From Bacillus sp. T3 (lineage in GTDB: Bacteria > Bacillota > Bacilli > Bacillales > Cytobacillaceae), in the NCBI RefSeq assembly GCF_033449965.1, contig NZ_CP137761.1, positions 1,116,001 through 1,180,000 on the forward strand: a DNA stretch of 64,000 nucleotides. Direction: 5' to 3'. The translations under genes and the position numbers were made by a program. The notes under the pieces were generated by a model. It saw only the letters and a program-made list of their open reading frames with translations, made no database searches and was not told the DNA's origin. Shown piece by piece: positions 7,840 through 17,031 of the stretch; position 1 is the stretch's first letter; every line of letters begins with the position of its first letter.

Positions 7840-9045
7840 ATGAGCAAGCCTAAATTAGTACTAGCATATTCCGGGGGTTTAGATACTTCTGTAGCAATTA
7901 AATGGTTAATGGAAAAGGGTTATGATGTTGTTGCGTGCTGCCTAGATGTTGGTGAAGGAAAAGATTTAGCTTTTATTCAACAAAAAGCAAAAGATATGGG
8001 TGCAGTTGAATCCTATATTATAGATGCAAAAGAAGAATTTGCACAAGACTTTGCTTTGGTTGCACTACAAGCACAAGCGTATTATGAACAAAAATATCCA
8101 CTTGTTTCTGCTCTTTCTCGTCCTTTGATCGCCAAAAAACTAGTTGAAATTGCAGAAAAAGAGGGTGCTGTTGCAGTAGCACATGGTTGTACAGGAAAAG
8201 GAAATGACCAAGTTCGTTTTGAAGTTTCCTTCTCAGCATTAAATCCTGAATTAGAAGTATTAGCACCAGTACGTGAATGGAAATGGTCTCGTGAGGAAGA
8301 AATTGAATATGCAAAGGAACATAATATTTCGGTTCCAATTAACCTTGATAGCCCATACTCAATCGATCAAAACCTTTGGGGAAGAGCAAATGAGTGTGGA
8401 ATTCTCGAAAATCCATGGGTAGCTCCACCGGAAGATGCATATGAATTAACAGTTAGCTTAGAAGATGCTCCTGACACTCCAGACGTAGTAGAAATTGGGT
8501 TTGAAAAAGGAGTGCCGGTAACATTAAATGGTGAATCATTATTACTTTCTGAAATCATTCTAAAATTAAATGAACTAGCAGGTAAACATGGTATCGGTCG
8601 TCTTGACCATGTTGAAAATAGACTTGTTGGAATTAAATCTCGTGAAGTATATGAAATCCCTGGTGCATTAACATTACTAAAAGCTCACAAGGAGCTTGAA
8701 GACTTAACACTTGTTAAGGAAGTTGCACACTTTAAACCAATTATTTCACAAAAAATTGCAGAAGTTATTTATAACGGCTTATGGTTCTCTCCACTAACAG
8801 ATGCATTAAAAGCATTCTTAACAGAAACTCAAAAGTATGTAACCGGAACAGTTCGTGTAAAACTTTTCAAAGGACATGCGATTGTTGAAGGAAGAAAATC
8901 ACCATATTCTTTATATGATGAAGCATTAGCTACTTATACTTCTGAAGATCAATTCGATCACGATGCAGCGGTAGGATTTATTAAATTGTTTGGTCTTCCA
9001 ACAAAGGTTCAAGCAATGGAACAAGTCAAGAAGGTGACAGTGTGA
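7840..9045 (+). CDS. argG: Argininosuccinate synthase
   Basis: ArgG joins citrulline and aspartate using ATP, the seventh step of arginine synthesis. The 401-residue protein has the N-type ATP pyrophosphatase loop LAYSGGLDTSVAIKWL at residues about 8-23, the AHGCTGKGNDQVRFE block and the SPYSIDQNLWGR block. Length is standard. AGGAGG lies before the ATG. The stop overlaps the GTG start of argH by four bases, so the two are translationally coupled and probably repressed together by AhrC. Confidence 0.98.
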   Translation: MSKPKLVLAYSGGLDTSVAIKWLMEKGYDVVACCLDVGEGKDLAFIQQKAKDMGAVESYIIDAKEEFAQDFALVALQAQAYYEQKYPLVSALSRPLIAKKLVEIAEKEGAVAVAHGCTGKGNDQVRFEVSFSALNPELEVLAPVREWKWSREEEIEYAKEHNISVPINLDSPYSIDQNLWGRANECGILENPWVAPPEDAYELTVSLEDAPDTPDVVEIGFEKGVPVTLNGESLLLSEIILKLNELAGKHGIGRLDHVENRLVGIKSREVYEIPGALTLLKAHKELEDLTLVKEVAHFKPIISQKIAEVIYNGLWFSPLTDALKAFLTETQKYVTGTVRVKLFKGHAIVEGRKSPYSLYDEALATYTSEDQFDHDAAVGFIKLFGLPTKVQAMEQVKKVTV

Positions 9046-10418
9046 AAAAGCTTTGGGGCGGTAGATTTACCAAAACTGCAGAAGAATGGGTAGATGAATT
9101 TGGTGCTTCCATTTCCTTCGACCAACAGCTAGTAATGGAGGATCTAGAAGGTAGCATCGCCCATGTTAGCATGTTGGCTAAAAGCGGAATCCTTTCATCT
9201 GAAGAAGGAGAAACAATCAAAAACGGCCTGCTAGAATTGAAAGAAGAAGCAAAGCAAAATCAGCTACCGTTTTCCGTGAAATTAGAAGATATTCATTTGA
9301 ATTTAGAAAGCTTTTTAACTGAAAAAATTGGTCCTGTCGGTGGCAAGCTTCATACTGGAAGAAGCCGAAACGACCAGGTTGCAACAGATATGCACCTTTA
9401 TTTACGCAATCAAGTGGCAAACATCATTGAATTAATTGGCGAAATGCAATCCTCATTGCTTGAGCAAGCGGAGAAGCATGTGGAAACTATTATGCCAGGG
9501 TATACACATTTGCAGCGTGCCCAGCCGATTTCGTTTGCACACCATATACTTGCTTATTTTTGGATGCTTGAACGAGACAAAGCTCGCTTTACTGAAAGTT
9601 TGAAAAGAATTAATATTTCACCACTGGGTGCCGGTGCGTTAGCGGGAACTACTTTCCCAATTGACCGTTATTTTAGTGCTGAATTGCTTGAGTTTGAAGG
9701 CATTTACGATAATAGTCTTGATGCAGTCAGTGATCGTGATTTTATCCTGGAGTTTTTATCAGATAGCTCCATTTTAATGATGCATCTTTCAAGACTAAGT
9801 GAGGAAATCATTCTTTGGTCGAGTCAGGAATTTAAATTTGTAGATCTAGATGATAGTTTTTCAACAGGAAGCAGCATTATGCCACAAAAGAAAAATCCAG
9901 ATATGGCCGAACTTATTCGCGGAAAAACAGGTCGTGTTTATGGAAACCTCGTTGGTTTGTTAACTGTTTTGAAAGGCTTGCCGCTTGCATATAACAAAGA
10001 TATGCAGGAGGACAAGGAAGGGATGTTCGATACTGTGAAAACCGTAACAGGCTCCCTTAAAATTTTCGCAGGAATGATTCGTACAATGAAGGTTCGTACG
10101 GATGAAATGAAAAAAGCAACGAAAAATGATTTCTCAAATGCAACGGAGTTAGCTGATTACTTGGCTGATAAGGGCATGCCGTTTAGAGAAGCACATGAAG
10201 TGGTAGGGAAATTAGTGCTTACATGTGTAAATAAAGGGTGTTATCTAGCTGATTTGTCCCTTGCTGAATATAAAGAAGCAAGTTCATTGTTTGAGAAAGA
10301 CATATACCACGCATTGGATCCATATACAGCAGTTGAGCGTCGTAACAGTGCTGGTGGAACTGGATTTAAACAAGTCAATATCGCGCTTGAAAAAGCAAAA
10401 AAATGTCTTGAAAATTAA
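9042..10418 (+). CDS. argH: Argininosuccinate lyase
   Basis: ArgH splits argininosuccinate into arginine and fumarate, the last step of arginine synthesis. The 458-residue protein belongs to the fumarase/aspartase superfamily: MKKLWGGRFTK at the start, HTGRSRNDQVATDMHLYLR, GYTHLQRAQPISFAHH and the family signature GSSIMPQKKNPD, which includes the mobile loop with the catalytic serine. The GTG start at 9042 lies within the argG stop. A strong terminator follows. Confidence 0.98.
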   Translation: MKKLWGGRFTKTAEEWVDEFGASISFDQQLVMEDLEGSIAHVSMLAKSGILSSEEGETIKNGLLELKEEAKQNQLPFSVKLEDIHLNLESFLTEKIGPVGGKLHTGRSRNDQVATDMHLYLRNQVANIIELIGEMQSSLLEQAEKHVETIMPGYTHLQRAQPISFAHHILAYFWMLERDKARFTESLKRINISPLGAGALAGTTFPIDRYFSAELLEFEGIYDNSLDAVSDRDFILEFLSDSSILMMHLSRLSEEIILWSSQEFKFVDLDDSFSTGSSIMPQKKNPDMAELIRGKTGRVYGNLVGLLTVLKGLPLAYNKDMQEDKEGMFDTVKTVTGSLKIFAGMIRTMKVRTDEMKKATKNDFSNATELADYLADKGMPFREAHEVVGKLVLTCVNKGCYLADLSLAEYKEASSLFEKDIYHALDPYTAVERRNSAGGTGFKQVNIALEKAKKCLEN

Positions 10419-10450
10419 AAGGTTGGCTCCTCGGAGCCAACCTTTCTTTT
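10418..10450 (+). terminator. Terminator after argH
   Basis: AAAGGTTGGCTCC and GGAGCCAACCTTT pair perfectly around a TC loop, followed by CTTTT. Confidence 0.9.
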
Positions 10451-10483
10451 ATTAAAGTAATTAGAGTATAAAATTTTGATGGG

Positions 10484-10608
10484 TGTCTAGCTCCAGGCGC
10501 CATCGGCTCGAGGTCACAAGCTAATCCGTCCAAAAGGTCAAAGAACAACCTTTCGGCCTGCTTGTCTTGTGCTTGTCGCCGATAAGCGGGCGCCTTACGC
10601 TTTTCTTT
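10484..10608. repeat. Bacillaceae-type intergenic repeat (GTCTAGCTCCAG family)
   Basis: The segment opens TGTCTAGCTCCAGGCGCC and ends GGGCGCCTTACGCTTTT, with an internal hairpin AAAGGT/ACCTTT. From memory, elements with these ends are scattered between genes in many Bacillaceae chromosomes. It fills the gap between argH and the convergent UspA gene. Only one copy is in the window. Confidence 0.55.
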
Positions 10609-10622
10609 GTTAAGTATTTGTT

Positions 10623-11072
10623 TTATTCAGCATCTGGAGTGCGGACTACAAGTACGTCACAGCTCGCATAGCGAATGATATGTTCAGATACACTTCCGAT
10701 AAAGAAGCGTTCAACTGCATTTAAACCAGTTGCTCCACACATAATTAAGTCAACATCATTATTTTTGGCAATATCTTTTGGAATCTTTACCTTTGGAGAG
10801 CCATAATCGACAATATAGTCGACATCTTGAATACCTGCATCTACTGCTTGTTTTTGATAGTTTTGCATTAATTCAGCTGCGAATTGGTCTGCTCTTTCTG
10901 CAATAGCACGATCATAAGCTTCTACTGTTGCAAAGGTGCGGGTATCAATGATGTGTGTTAATAAAAGCTTAGCATTATTTCTTTTAGCTACTTCAACAGC
11001 CTTTGTAAATGCCCATTCTGCTTCTTTTGAACCATCAACAGCAACTAATATTTTTTTGTATTTTAGTGTCAT
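10623..11072 (-). CDS. Universal stress protein, UspA family
   Basis: A 149-residue cytoplasmic protein with the ATP-binding type Usp fold: KKILVAVDGSKEAEWAF at the start (with the ATP-contacting VDGS), and the C-terminal G-2x-G-9x-G(S/T) signature GATGLNAVERFFIGSVSEHI, ending in CDVLVVR. The start at 11072 is preceded by AAAGGAGGAG on its strand; the longer reading frame from 11144 has no family support. A TATAAT lies upstream at 11095-11100. Its target stress is not visible from the sequence. Confidence 0.9.
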   Translation of the reverse strand: MTLKYKKILVAVDGSKEAEWAFTKAVEVAKRNNAKLLLTHIIDTRTFATVEAYDRAIAERADQFAAELMQNYQKQAVDAGIQDVDYIVDYGSPKVKIPKDIAKNNDVDLIMCGATGLNAVERFFIGSVSEHIIRYASCDVLVVRTPDAE

Positions 11073-11190
11073 ATTTCTCTCCTCCTTTACCTTTATTATA
11101 CAATAACTGACGATGGTGTATATATGTTTATGAGTGTAGGACACTAAGAATGTTTAAAGGATTTGGAGTTTTAGAGAGGAGGATGGAAAC

Positions 11191-11349
11191 ATGAAAAAAT
11201 ACGAGCAAAACAAACAACCTGACTTTACTTACAATGAAGATGGTGCTAAGCAAGTAAGTGAGCAAATAATGGATGCGTATAACAGTGGCGTGATCGACCA
11301 ACGTGAATACGAAAATAGTGTTGGGACCGATAAGGAGACATTATCCTAA
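11191..11349 (+). CDS. Small hypothetical protein, 52 residues
   Basis: A short hydrophilic protein that begins MKKYEQNKQPDFTYNEDGAK and ends NSVGTDKETLS. I do not recognise a function. Support comes from an excellent ribosome site AGAGAGGAGG eight bases before the ATG, codon use like the region, and a strong terminator straight after the stop. It is divergent from the UspA gene. The middle (QVSEQIMDAYNSGVIDQREY) is predicted helical and soluble. Confidence 0.7.
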   Translation: MKKYEQNKQPDFTYNEDGAKQVSEQIMDAYNSGVIDQREYENSVGTDKETLS

Positions 11350-11362
11350 GTATGTGACAATC

Positions 11363-11398
11363 AAAAGAACTGCCCCTTGGATTGGGGCAGTTCTTTTG
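11363..11398 (+). terminator. Terminator after the 52-residue gene
   Basis: AAAAGAACTGCCCC pairs perfectly with GGGGCAGTTCTTTT across a seven-base loop. Confidence 0.9.
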
Positions 11399-11491
11399 TA
11401 TCTAACTTAATTAGATGTTTGTTTTCTTTTTTTCTAAACTTGGCTTTCACTTGCATATACATATATAAGAGGAGGAAGGGAGGTTTTCGTT

Positions 11492-12604
11492 TTGCGTATT
11501 GGTATACCGAAGGAAATAAAAAATAATGAAAATCGAGTAGCCATTACCCCTGCTGGAGTTTGGAATCTGACGAAAAATGGGCATGAAATTTTGATTGAAC
11601 AGAATGCTGGACTTGGCTCAGGTTTTACTAATGATGACTATCATGCCGTCGGCGCAAAAATTGTCCATCATGCAGCGGATGCTTGGAGTACGGATATGGT
11701 TATGAAGGTAAAAGAACCACTTCCAAGCGAATATGGCTATTTTCGTGATGGTTTAATTATTTTTACATATCTTCACTTGGCACCAGAACCCGTATTAACG
11801 AAAGCCTTACTTGATCAAAAAGTCATCGGAATTGCTTACGAAACAGTACAGTTAGCGAATAGTTCCCTTCCTCTTTTGACGCCGATGAGTGAGATTGCTG
11901 GTAGAATGGCACCGCAAATTGGAGCACAATTTTTAGAAAAAGTGTATGGTGGAAAAGGGATTTTATTATCTGGAGTTCCTGGTGTTTCGAGGGGGAGGGT
12001 AACGATTATCGGCGGCGGTGTTGCTGGAACAAATGCCGCGAAGATGGCCATTGGCTTAGGTGCTAACGTGACGGTCATTGATGTAAATCCTGAAAGATTA
12101 CGTCAGCTTGATGATTTATTCGGTCATAGAATTGTGACCTTGATCTCAAATCCATATAATATAGCGGATTCGGTAAAAGAATCGGATTTAGTCATTGGCG
12201 CTGTGTTAATTCCAGGAGCGAAAGCACCAAAACTTGTAACAAACGAGATGATAAAGGCAATGACGACCGGCTCAGTCGTTGTCGATATAGCCATTGATCA
12301 AGGCGGTATATTTGAAACGACAGATCGAATGACTACACATGAGCACCCAACCTATGAAAGATATGGAATTGTCCATTATGCAGTCGCTAACATGCCTGGT
12401 GCTGTTCCAAGGACCTCTACCTTTGCCTTAACGAATGTGACCGTTCCTTATGCGGTTCAAATTGCCAATAAAGGCTACAAGCAGGCCTGCCTCGATAACG
12501 AAGCCCTTATGAAGGGTGTTAACACACTTAAGGGCTATGTCACCTATAAGGCTGTTGCAGAAAGCTTAAAATACCCGTATAAAGATGTGAAAGAGCTTTT
12601 ATAG
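11492..12604 (+). CDS. ald: Alanine dehydrogenase
   Basis: Ald converts L-alanine to pyruvate and ammonia with NAD, and is important when alanine is a carbon source and in sporulation. The 370-residue protein shows MRIGIPKEIKNNENRVAITP, VMKVKEPLPSEY with the catalytic lysine region, and the NAD-binding fold VTIIGGGVAGTNAAKMAIGLG. Start is TTG at 11492 with GGAGGAAGGGAGG before it. It stands alone between the 52-residue gene and the convergent M24 peptidase. Confidence 0.97.
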   Translation: MRIGIPKEIKNNENRVAITPAGVWNLTKNGHEILIEQNAGLGSGFTNDDYHAVGAKIVHHAADAWSTDMVMKVKEPLPSEYGYFRDGLIIFTYLHLAPEPVLTKALLDQKVIGIAYETVQLANSSLPLLTPMSEIAGRMAPQIGAQFLEKVYGGKGILLSGVPGVSRGRVTIIGGGVAGTNAAKMAIGLGANVTVIDVNPERLRQLDDLFGHRIVTLISNPYNIADSVKESDLVIGAVLIPGAKAPKLVTNEMIKAMTTGSVVVDIAIDQGGIFETTDRMTTHEHPTYERYGIVHYAVANMPGAVPRTSTFALTNVTVPYAVQIANKGYKQACLDNEALMKGVNTLKGYVTYKAVAESLKYPYKDVKELL

Positions 12605-12642
12605 TAAGGCTGTGTTAAAACTCATTATTGTTTTTGGTTTAA

Positions 12643-12678
12643 GTTGATTGGAGCGAAGCGCCTGGAGCGGAAATCAAC
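12643..12678. repeat. Collapsed remnant of the TGTTGATT palindromic repeat
   Basis: GTTGATTGGAGCG is joined directly to GCGCCTGGAGCGG and AAATCAAC, i.e. the two ends of the 131-bp repeat found at 13935 and 58639 without its middle. It lies between ald and the M24 peptidase. Confidence 0.75.
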
Positions 12679-12705
12679 ACTCTAAATTAAGAAAGCTTAT
12701 AGTAT

Positions 12706-12750
12706 AAAAAGAGGATCTCTTGAACTTATACGTTCCAGGATCCTCCTTTT
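12706..12750 (-). terminator. Terminator between ald and the M24 peptidase
   Basis: AAAAAGAGGATC pairs with GATCCTCCTTTT around a loop of about 20 bases. Both flanks suit stopping transcripts from either strand. Confidence 0.7.
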
Positions 12751-12753
12751 GTT

Positions 12754-13845
12754 TTATTTAATTATTTGCAGTTCTTTTGGAAATTTCGTTAACAGCTCAT
12801 AGCCTGTTGCGGTGACAAGTACATCGTCTTCAATCCTAACTCCAGCAATTTGAGGTACATATATCCCTGGTTCAACCGTAAATACCATTCCCTCTTGTAG
12901 CAACAATGGATTTTTTTCAGTTACGGATGGATATTCATGGATGCTAATCCCTAAGCCATGCCCTAAACGATGTGGAAAGTATTCACCAAAGCCAGCTTCA
13001 GAAATGATTCTTCTTGCTGTTAAATCAATCTCAGAGCAGGCAACACCAGGCTTAATGGCTTCGATGGCTGCAAGCTGCCCCTTTAACACTGTGTCATAAA
13101 TCTCTTTTTGTTTATCAGAAATTTCCCCATAGGCAACGGTTCTCGTAATATCAGAGCAGTAGCCATCCACAACTACACCTAGATCGAATAACACTAAATC
13201 ACCTTTTTTTACCTTTGTCTCGCCAGGTGTACCATGAGGTGCTGCAGCGTTAGTTCCAGTTAATACCATCGTTGAAAAAGACATTTGCGATACACCCTTT
13301 TTCTTCAATGCATACTCAACTGCCGCTAAGATTTCCAGTTCAGATTTCCCTTCTTTGATTTCTGAAATACCGGTTTGAATTGCATAATCAGCCAATTCAC
13401 AGGCCTCGCGCAGCTTTGCTATTTCATTCTCGCTTTTAATCATTCTTAGCTTCCTAAGCTTTTCCTCCGCAGAGATGAAAGAGACACTAGGATAGATCCC
13501 GTTGATCATTTCATAACGTTCAACATTCATATGTTCTTTTTCGATTGCGATTGTAGATACGGAATTTACTCGTTTCGCAATTGCTTTATGTACTAATTCC
13601 CATGGCTGATCGATATCGCTGTAGCCAATTATTTCATACTGCCAACCTGCATTTCTAGCTTCGTTTACCTCCATTCCAGGACAAATTAAAAACGGTTCAG
13701 CATCCTGAAATATGGCTAATCCTAATAAACGTTCATGTGGATCACTGAAAAAGCCACTTAAATAAAAGACATTTTCAGAAGAGGTTAGAAAACAAACTTG
13801 AGTGTCGTTTTCCCTCATCCACTTAGATATCTCCTGCAATTTCAA
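12754..13845 (-). CDS. M24 family Xaa-Pro dipeptidase
   Basis: A 363-residue creatinase-like N-domain plus pita-bread metallopeptidase domain, cleaving dipeptides with C-terminal proline. The metal ligands are visible in order: Asp in LFDLGVVVDG, Asp in YCSDITRTV, His in HRLGHGLGISIHEYP, Glu in FTVEPGIYV and Glu in GVRIEDDVLV. Catalytic His is in APHGTPGE. Length is standard for PepQ/YqhT-type enzymes. AGGAGG precedes the ATG on its strand. The exact substrate cannot be told from paralogues in the family, so no symbol is given. Confidence 0.92.
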   Translation of the reverse strand: MKLQEISKWMRENDTQVCFLTSSENVFYLSGFFSDPHERLLGLAIFQDAEPFLICPGMEVNEARNAGWQYEIIGYSDIDQPWELVHKAIAKRVNSVSTIAIEKEHMNVERYEMINGIYPSVSFISAEEKLRKLRMIKSENEIAKLREACELADYAIQTGISEIKEGKSELEILAAVEYALKKKGVSQMSFSTMVLTGTNAAAPHGTPGETKVKKGDLVLFDLGVVVDGYCSDITRTVAYGEISDKQKEIYDTVLKGQLAAIEAIKPGVACSEIDLTARRIISEAGFGEYFPHRLGHGLGISIHEYPSVTEKNPLLLQEGMVFTVEPGIYVPQIAGVRIEDDVLVTATGYELLTKFPKELQIIK

Positions 13846-13934
13846 AATAAAAACCTCCTAATGACTTAATAAACTAGTTTCGTATTTGGAATAAGCTTTA
13901 AAAAAGCTCATTCTTGGTTATTATTTACATTTAA

Positions 13935-14065
13935 TGTTGATTGGAACGGAAGGCGCGAGACTCCTGCGGGAGTAGCGTGTCACGGGAGACCCCACAGGCG
14001 CAAAGCGCCGAGGAGGCTCCCGGATCACCCCGCGCGGCGCTGAGTGCCTGGAGTGGAAATCAACA
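13935..14065. repeat. TGTTGATT palindromic repeat, full copy 1
   Basis: A 131-bp GC-rich element with terminal inverted TGTTGATT and AATCAACA. It shares long blocks with 58639-58769, which is the same length: GCGAGACTCCTGC, GGGAGACCCCACAGGCGC, AAAGCGCCGAGGAGGCTCC and TGGAGTGGAAATCAACA. Internal parts can fold on themselves (GCGC/CGC arms). This fills most of the 356-bp gap between the M24 peptidase and ytkL. It codes for nothing convincing; the short open frame across it is an artefact of GC richness. Confidence 0.85.
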
Positions 14066-14201
14066 TCAGGACACAATTCAGATTATCAACAAACAAGTAA
14101 AAAGTAAAATTAATCTTTTTTTCAAAATTTGCGACGGATAAAAAGGAATTTGAGGGCCATTATGGAAATGTAGTTGTAGTCCAAAAAAGGAGATGAGGAT
14201 A

Positions 14202-14882
14202 GTGAAAATATCTTATCATGGTCATTCTATTGTTAAAATCCAATTGGAGGAAAAGGTGATCTTGATTGATCCTTTTATTACAGGAAATCCGTTAACTGAC
14301 TTAAAGGCTTCGGACGAAAAACCAGATGTGATTATTGTAACTCATGGGCATGGTGATCATTTAGGTGACACGATTGATTTGGCTAAGCGTAACAACTCCT
14401 TAGTGATTTCAAACTTTGAATTGGCCACGTATTTATCGTGGAAAGGCGTAAAAACACACGGAATGTCAATAGGTGGTGCATACCAGTTTGATTTTGGCAG
14501 AGTAAAGCTGACGCCGGCATTTCACGGGACCGGTCTCGTTACAGAAAAGCAAGAAATTATTTACCTGGGTATGCCAGCTGGAGTTTTAATTACCGTTGAA
14601 GGAAAAACCATTTATCATGCTGGAGATACGGGCTTGTTCTACGATATGAAGCTGATTGGTGAGCGGAATTCTATTGATTTAGCGTTCTTACCAATAGGAG
14701 ATAATTTCACAATGGGTCCTGAGGATGCAGCCATTGCAGCACAATTTTTACAAGCGAAAAAAGTTATTCCGATTCATTTCAATACATTCCCCCCAATTGT
14801 TCAAGATCCGAAGCTATTTGTGGAATCGCTCAAGGCTGGGCAAGGCTTAGTGTTGGAGACAGGTGAGGGTATTGAACTATAA
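14202..14882 (+). CDS. ytkL: Metal-dependent hydrolase YtkL (UPF0173)
   Basis: A 226-residue metallo-beta-lactamase fold protein with the zinc ligand motif VTHGHGDHLGD (HxHxDH), later ligands in AFHGTG and YHAGDTGLF, and a final His in VIPIHFNTFP. The natural substrate is unknown. GTG 14202 is chosen: AAAGGAG lies at a suitable distance and the protein then starts MKISYHGHS, as in the family; ATG at 14193 would sit on the ribosome site. Confidence 0.9.
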   Translation: MKISYHGHSIVKIQLEEKVILIDPFITGNPLTDLKASDEKPDVIIVTHGHGDHLGDTIDLAKRNNSLVISNFELATYLSWKGVKTHGMSIGGAYQFDFGRVKLTPAFHGTGLVTEKQEIIYLGMPAGVLITVEGKTIYHAGDTGLFYDMKLIGERNSIDLAFLPIGDNFTMGPEDAAIAAQFLQAKKVIPIHFNTFPPIVQDPKLFVESLKAGQGLVLETGEGIEL

Positions 14883-14955
14883 TTAATTCATTATCGACTT
14901 TTTTCCAATCCTTATGCATAAAATGAAACATGTTTATGGTAAGGAGGACTGATGG

Positions 14956-15210
14956 ATGGTCGGAAGTCGAAATCGTTATATTCTCTGTATGTTATTGTGT
15001 GGCTGGATGGTCTATTATGCAGGTCCAAGACTGAAAATTTTCCAAAGTGGAATAGAAGGAGTTTTTGCATATTTCTGGCTGTTGTTTGCTCTTATGGTGA
15101 TAGCAGGTAATTTATCCGCGATTCTTTACTCATCAAAACAGTATAAACATAAGGACCGTAACCGCCCAAAATTGAAACAAAAAACGAAAATTCGATCATA
15201 CCACGGGTAA
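14956..15210 (+). CDS. Small membrane protein, 84 residues
   Basis: I do not recognise a named family. Two hydrophobic segments are visible, at about residues 8-25 (ILCMLLCGWMVYYAG) and 36-58 (FAYFWLLFALMVIAGNLSA), followed by a highly basic tail (KHKDRNRPKLKQKTKIR) that should lie in the cytoplasm. TAAGGAGG precedes the ATG by a good distance. It lies between ytkL and ytoI on the same strand. Confidence 0.65.
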   Translation: MVGSRNRYILCMLLCGWMVYYAGPRLKIFQSGIEGVFAYFWLLFALMVIAGNLSAILYSSKQYKHKDRNRPKLKQKTKIRSYHG

Positions 15211-15331
15211 TTATAAGAGTTCATCAATATAAGAAATTGAATACCGTCAAACTTCACTTTATAATATAAGAATAAGTTTATTTGCTAGATTAGTTTTCAT
15301 TTTGGAAATACTTTTAAAAAGGGTGAAGGCC

Positions 15332-16651
15332 TTGGCAACGAAGCACGAACAAATCTTACATTATATTGATGAACTGCCTGTTGGTGAAAAAATTTCGGTA
15401 CGGCAAATCGCGAAGGCAATGAGTGTTAGTGAAGGGACGGCCTATCGAGCGATCAAAGATGCGGAGAATAAAGGATATGTTAGCACAATTGAACGTGTGG
15501 GTACAATTCGGATTGAGCGAAAAAAACGAGAAAATATTGAGAAGCTCACCTTCGCAGAAGTAATAAATATCGTCGATGGGCAAGTATTGGGCGGACGAGC
15601 TGGATTACATAAAACGTTGAATAAGTTTGTCATTGGTGCAATGAAGCTTGAAGCAATGATGAGATATACAGGGGCGGGAAATTTATTAATTGTCGGGAAT
15701 CGGACAAATGCGCATGAGCTTGCATTAAAGGCTGGTGCAGCAGTATTAATTACCGGTGGTTTTGATACGGATGATTACGTTAAAAAAATAGCTGATGAAC
15801 TTCAGTTACCGATTATTTCAACCAGCTACGACACCTTTACTGTTGCCACGATGATTAACCGTGCCATTTATGACCAATTGATAAAAAAAGAAATCGTCTT
15901 AGTAGAGGATATCTTAACTCCACTAGAAAATACGGTTTATTTGACAACCGAATCAACAGTGGCAGAATGGTACCATCATAATCGTGAAACACTGCATAGT
16001 CGCTTCCCTGTTGTTGATCAGAACATGAAGGTTCAAGGAATGGTTACTTCAAAGGACGTTATTGGACATGACTCCGAAATAAATGTTGATAAAATCATGA
16101 CGAAGAATCCGATGACGGTAAGTGGAAAAACAAGCGTTGCCTCTTCTGCTCATATGATGGTATGGGAAGGGATTGAGGTGTTGCCTGTTGTGGATGATTC
16201 CAATAAGCTAGAGGGGATGATTTCAAGACAGGATGTTTTAAAAGCATTGCAAATGATTCAGCGTCAGCCGCAGGTTGGTGATACGCTGGATGATACCGTA
16301 ACAAGCAGGCTCACACTTGTTCAAGGACGAGCAAAAGGGGAAGAAGTATATCGTTGCGAGGTTACCCCGCAAATGACGAACCATCTGGGAACGATTTCTT
16401 ATGGTGTTTTAACGACGATTGTAACCGAGGCATCAAATCGAATTCTCAGAAGCTCGAAAAAAGGTGATTTAGTTGTTGAAAATATGACAATCTATTATCT
16501 TAAGCCTGTTCAAATTGACAGTACTCTCGAGATTATTCCTAAAGTTCTCGAAGTAGGCCGAAAGTTTGGGAAAGTCGATGTTGAGGTGTTTAATGAAGGT
16601 GTGTTAGTTGGAAAAGCGTTAATGATGTGTCAGCTGATTGACCGATCGTAA
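15332..16651 (+). CDS. ytoI: CBS/DRTGG-domain regulator YtoI
   Basis: A 439-residue multidomain protein. Order: N-terminal winged helix-turn-helix (ISVRQIAKAMSVSEGTAYRAI, about residues 22-45), a DRTGG domain (about 85-200), a pair of CBS domains (FPVVDQNMKVQGMVTSKDV and VLPVVDDSNKLEGMISRQDV), and a C-terminal hotdog thioesterase-like domain. This suggests a transcription factor that senses an adenine nucleotide or acyl-CoA ligand; neither is proven. TTG 15332 gives MATKHEQIL, the usual start of the family, with AAGGGTGAAGG before it. Confidence 0.88.
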   Translation: MATKHEQILHYIDELPVGEKISVRQIAKAMSVSEGTAYRAIKDAENKGYVSTIERVGTIRIERKKRENIEKLTFAEVINIVDGQVLGGRAGLHKTLNKFVIGAMKLEAMMRYTGAGNLLIVGNRTNAHELALKAGAAVLITGGFDTDDYVKKIADELQLPIISTSYDTFTVATMINRAIYDQLIKKEIVLVEDILTPLENTVYLTTESTVAEWYHHNRETLHSRFPVVDQNMKVQGMVTSKDVIGHDSEINVDKIMTKNPMTVSGKTSVASSAHMMVWEGIEVLPVVDDSNKLEGMISRQDVLKALQMIQRQPQVGDTLDDTVTSRLTLVQGRAKGEEVYRCEVTPQMTNHLGTISYGVLTTIVTEASNRILRSSKKGDLVVENMTIYYLKPVQIDSTLEIIPKVLEVGRKFGKVDVEVFNEGVLVGKALMMCQLIDRS

Positions 16652-16656
16652 TGGAG

Positions 16657-16715
16657 AAAAAGGCTGATTCACATGTCTGACTTTCGCAAAGAAGGAGACG
16701 AGTGACCAGCCTTTT
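16657..16715. terminator. Bidirectional terminator between ytoI and ytpI
   Basis: AAAAAGGCTG pairs with CAGCCTTTT at the ends of an extended, imperfect stem (TCAC/GTGA also pair). It lies between convergent genes. Confidence 0.65.
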
Positions 16716-16725
16716 CATACAAGTA

Positions 16726-17031
16726 TTAATTTTGGCTCCATTCCTCTGCTTCCTTTTGAGCATATGGAAGATAATGGCGGTATGCTTTTATACCATTAAA
16801 AGCACTTAAGAAACCTAGAATAATAAAGATTGATGCAATGATATAAGTTACGACTGTATGGAAGAGAAACAGCTGATTAATACCAAATAAGCCAACAAAT
16901 AAACCAAGTGATATGCTTGATTTTGCTGATATCCACTTTTTCTCTGCGGGTTTATTGGAACGGAAATATTTCGTCTTATAATATAGATATAGGGCAATCG
17001 AAATCATAATTAAAAAAACAAAAATTGGCAT
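16726..17031 (-). CDS. ytpI: YtpI family membrane protein
   Basis: A 101-residue protein with three hydrophobic segments (MPIFVFLIMISIALYLYY, then about residues 40-60 and 65-85) and the conserved YRHYLPYAQKEAEEW tail. Length and motifs match B. subtilis YtpI, which also lies between ytoI and nrnA. The start at 17031 is chosen because GGAGGAAAGTAAA directly precedes it; the longer start at 17046 begins inside that ribosome site. Function is unknown. Confidence 0.85.
   Translation of the reverse strand: MPIFVFLIMISIALYLYYKTKYFRSNKPAEKKWISAKSSISLGLFVGLFGINQLFLFHTVVTYIIASIFIILGFLSAFNGIKAYRHYLPYAQKEAEEWSQN

Noticed and set aside
13941..14141. A 66-residue open frame across the first TGTTGATT repeat
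   Set aside because: It arises from the GC-rich repeat, has no ribosome site and no sequence like a protein family.
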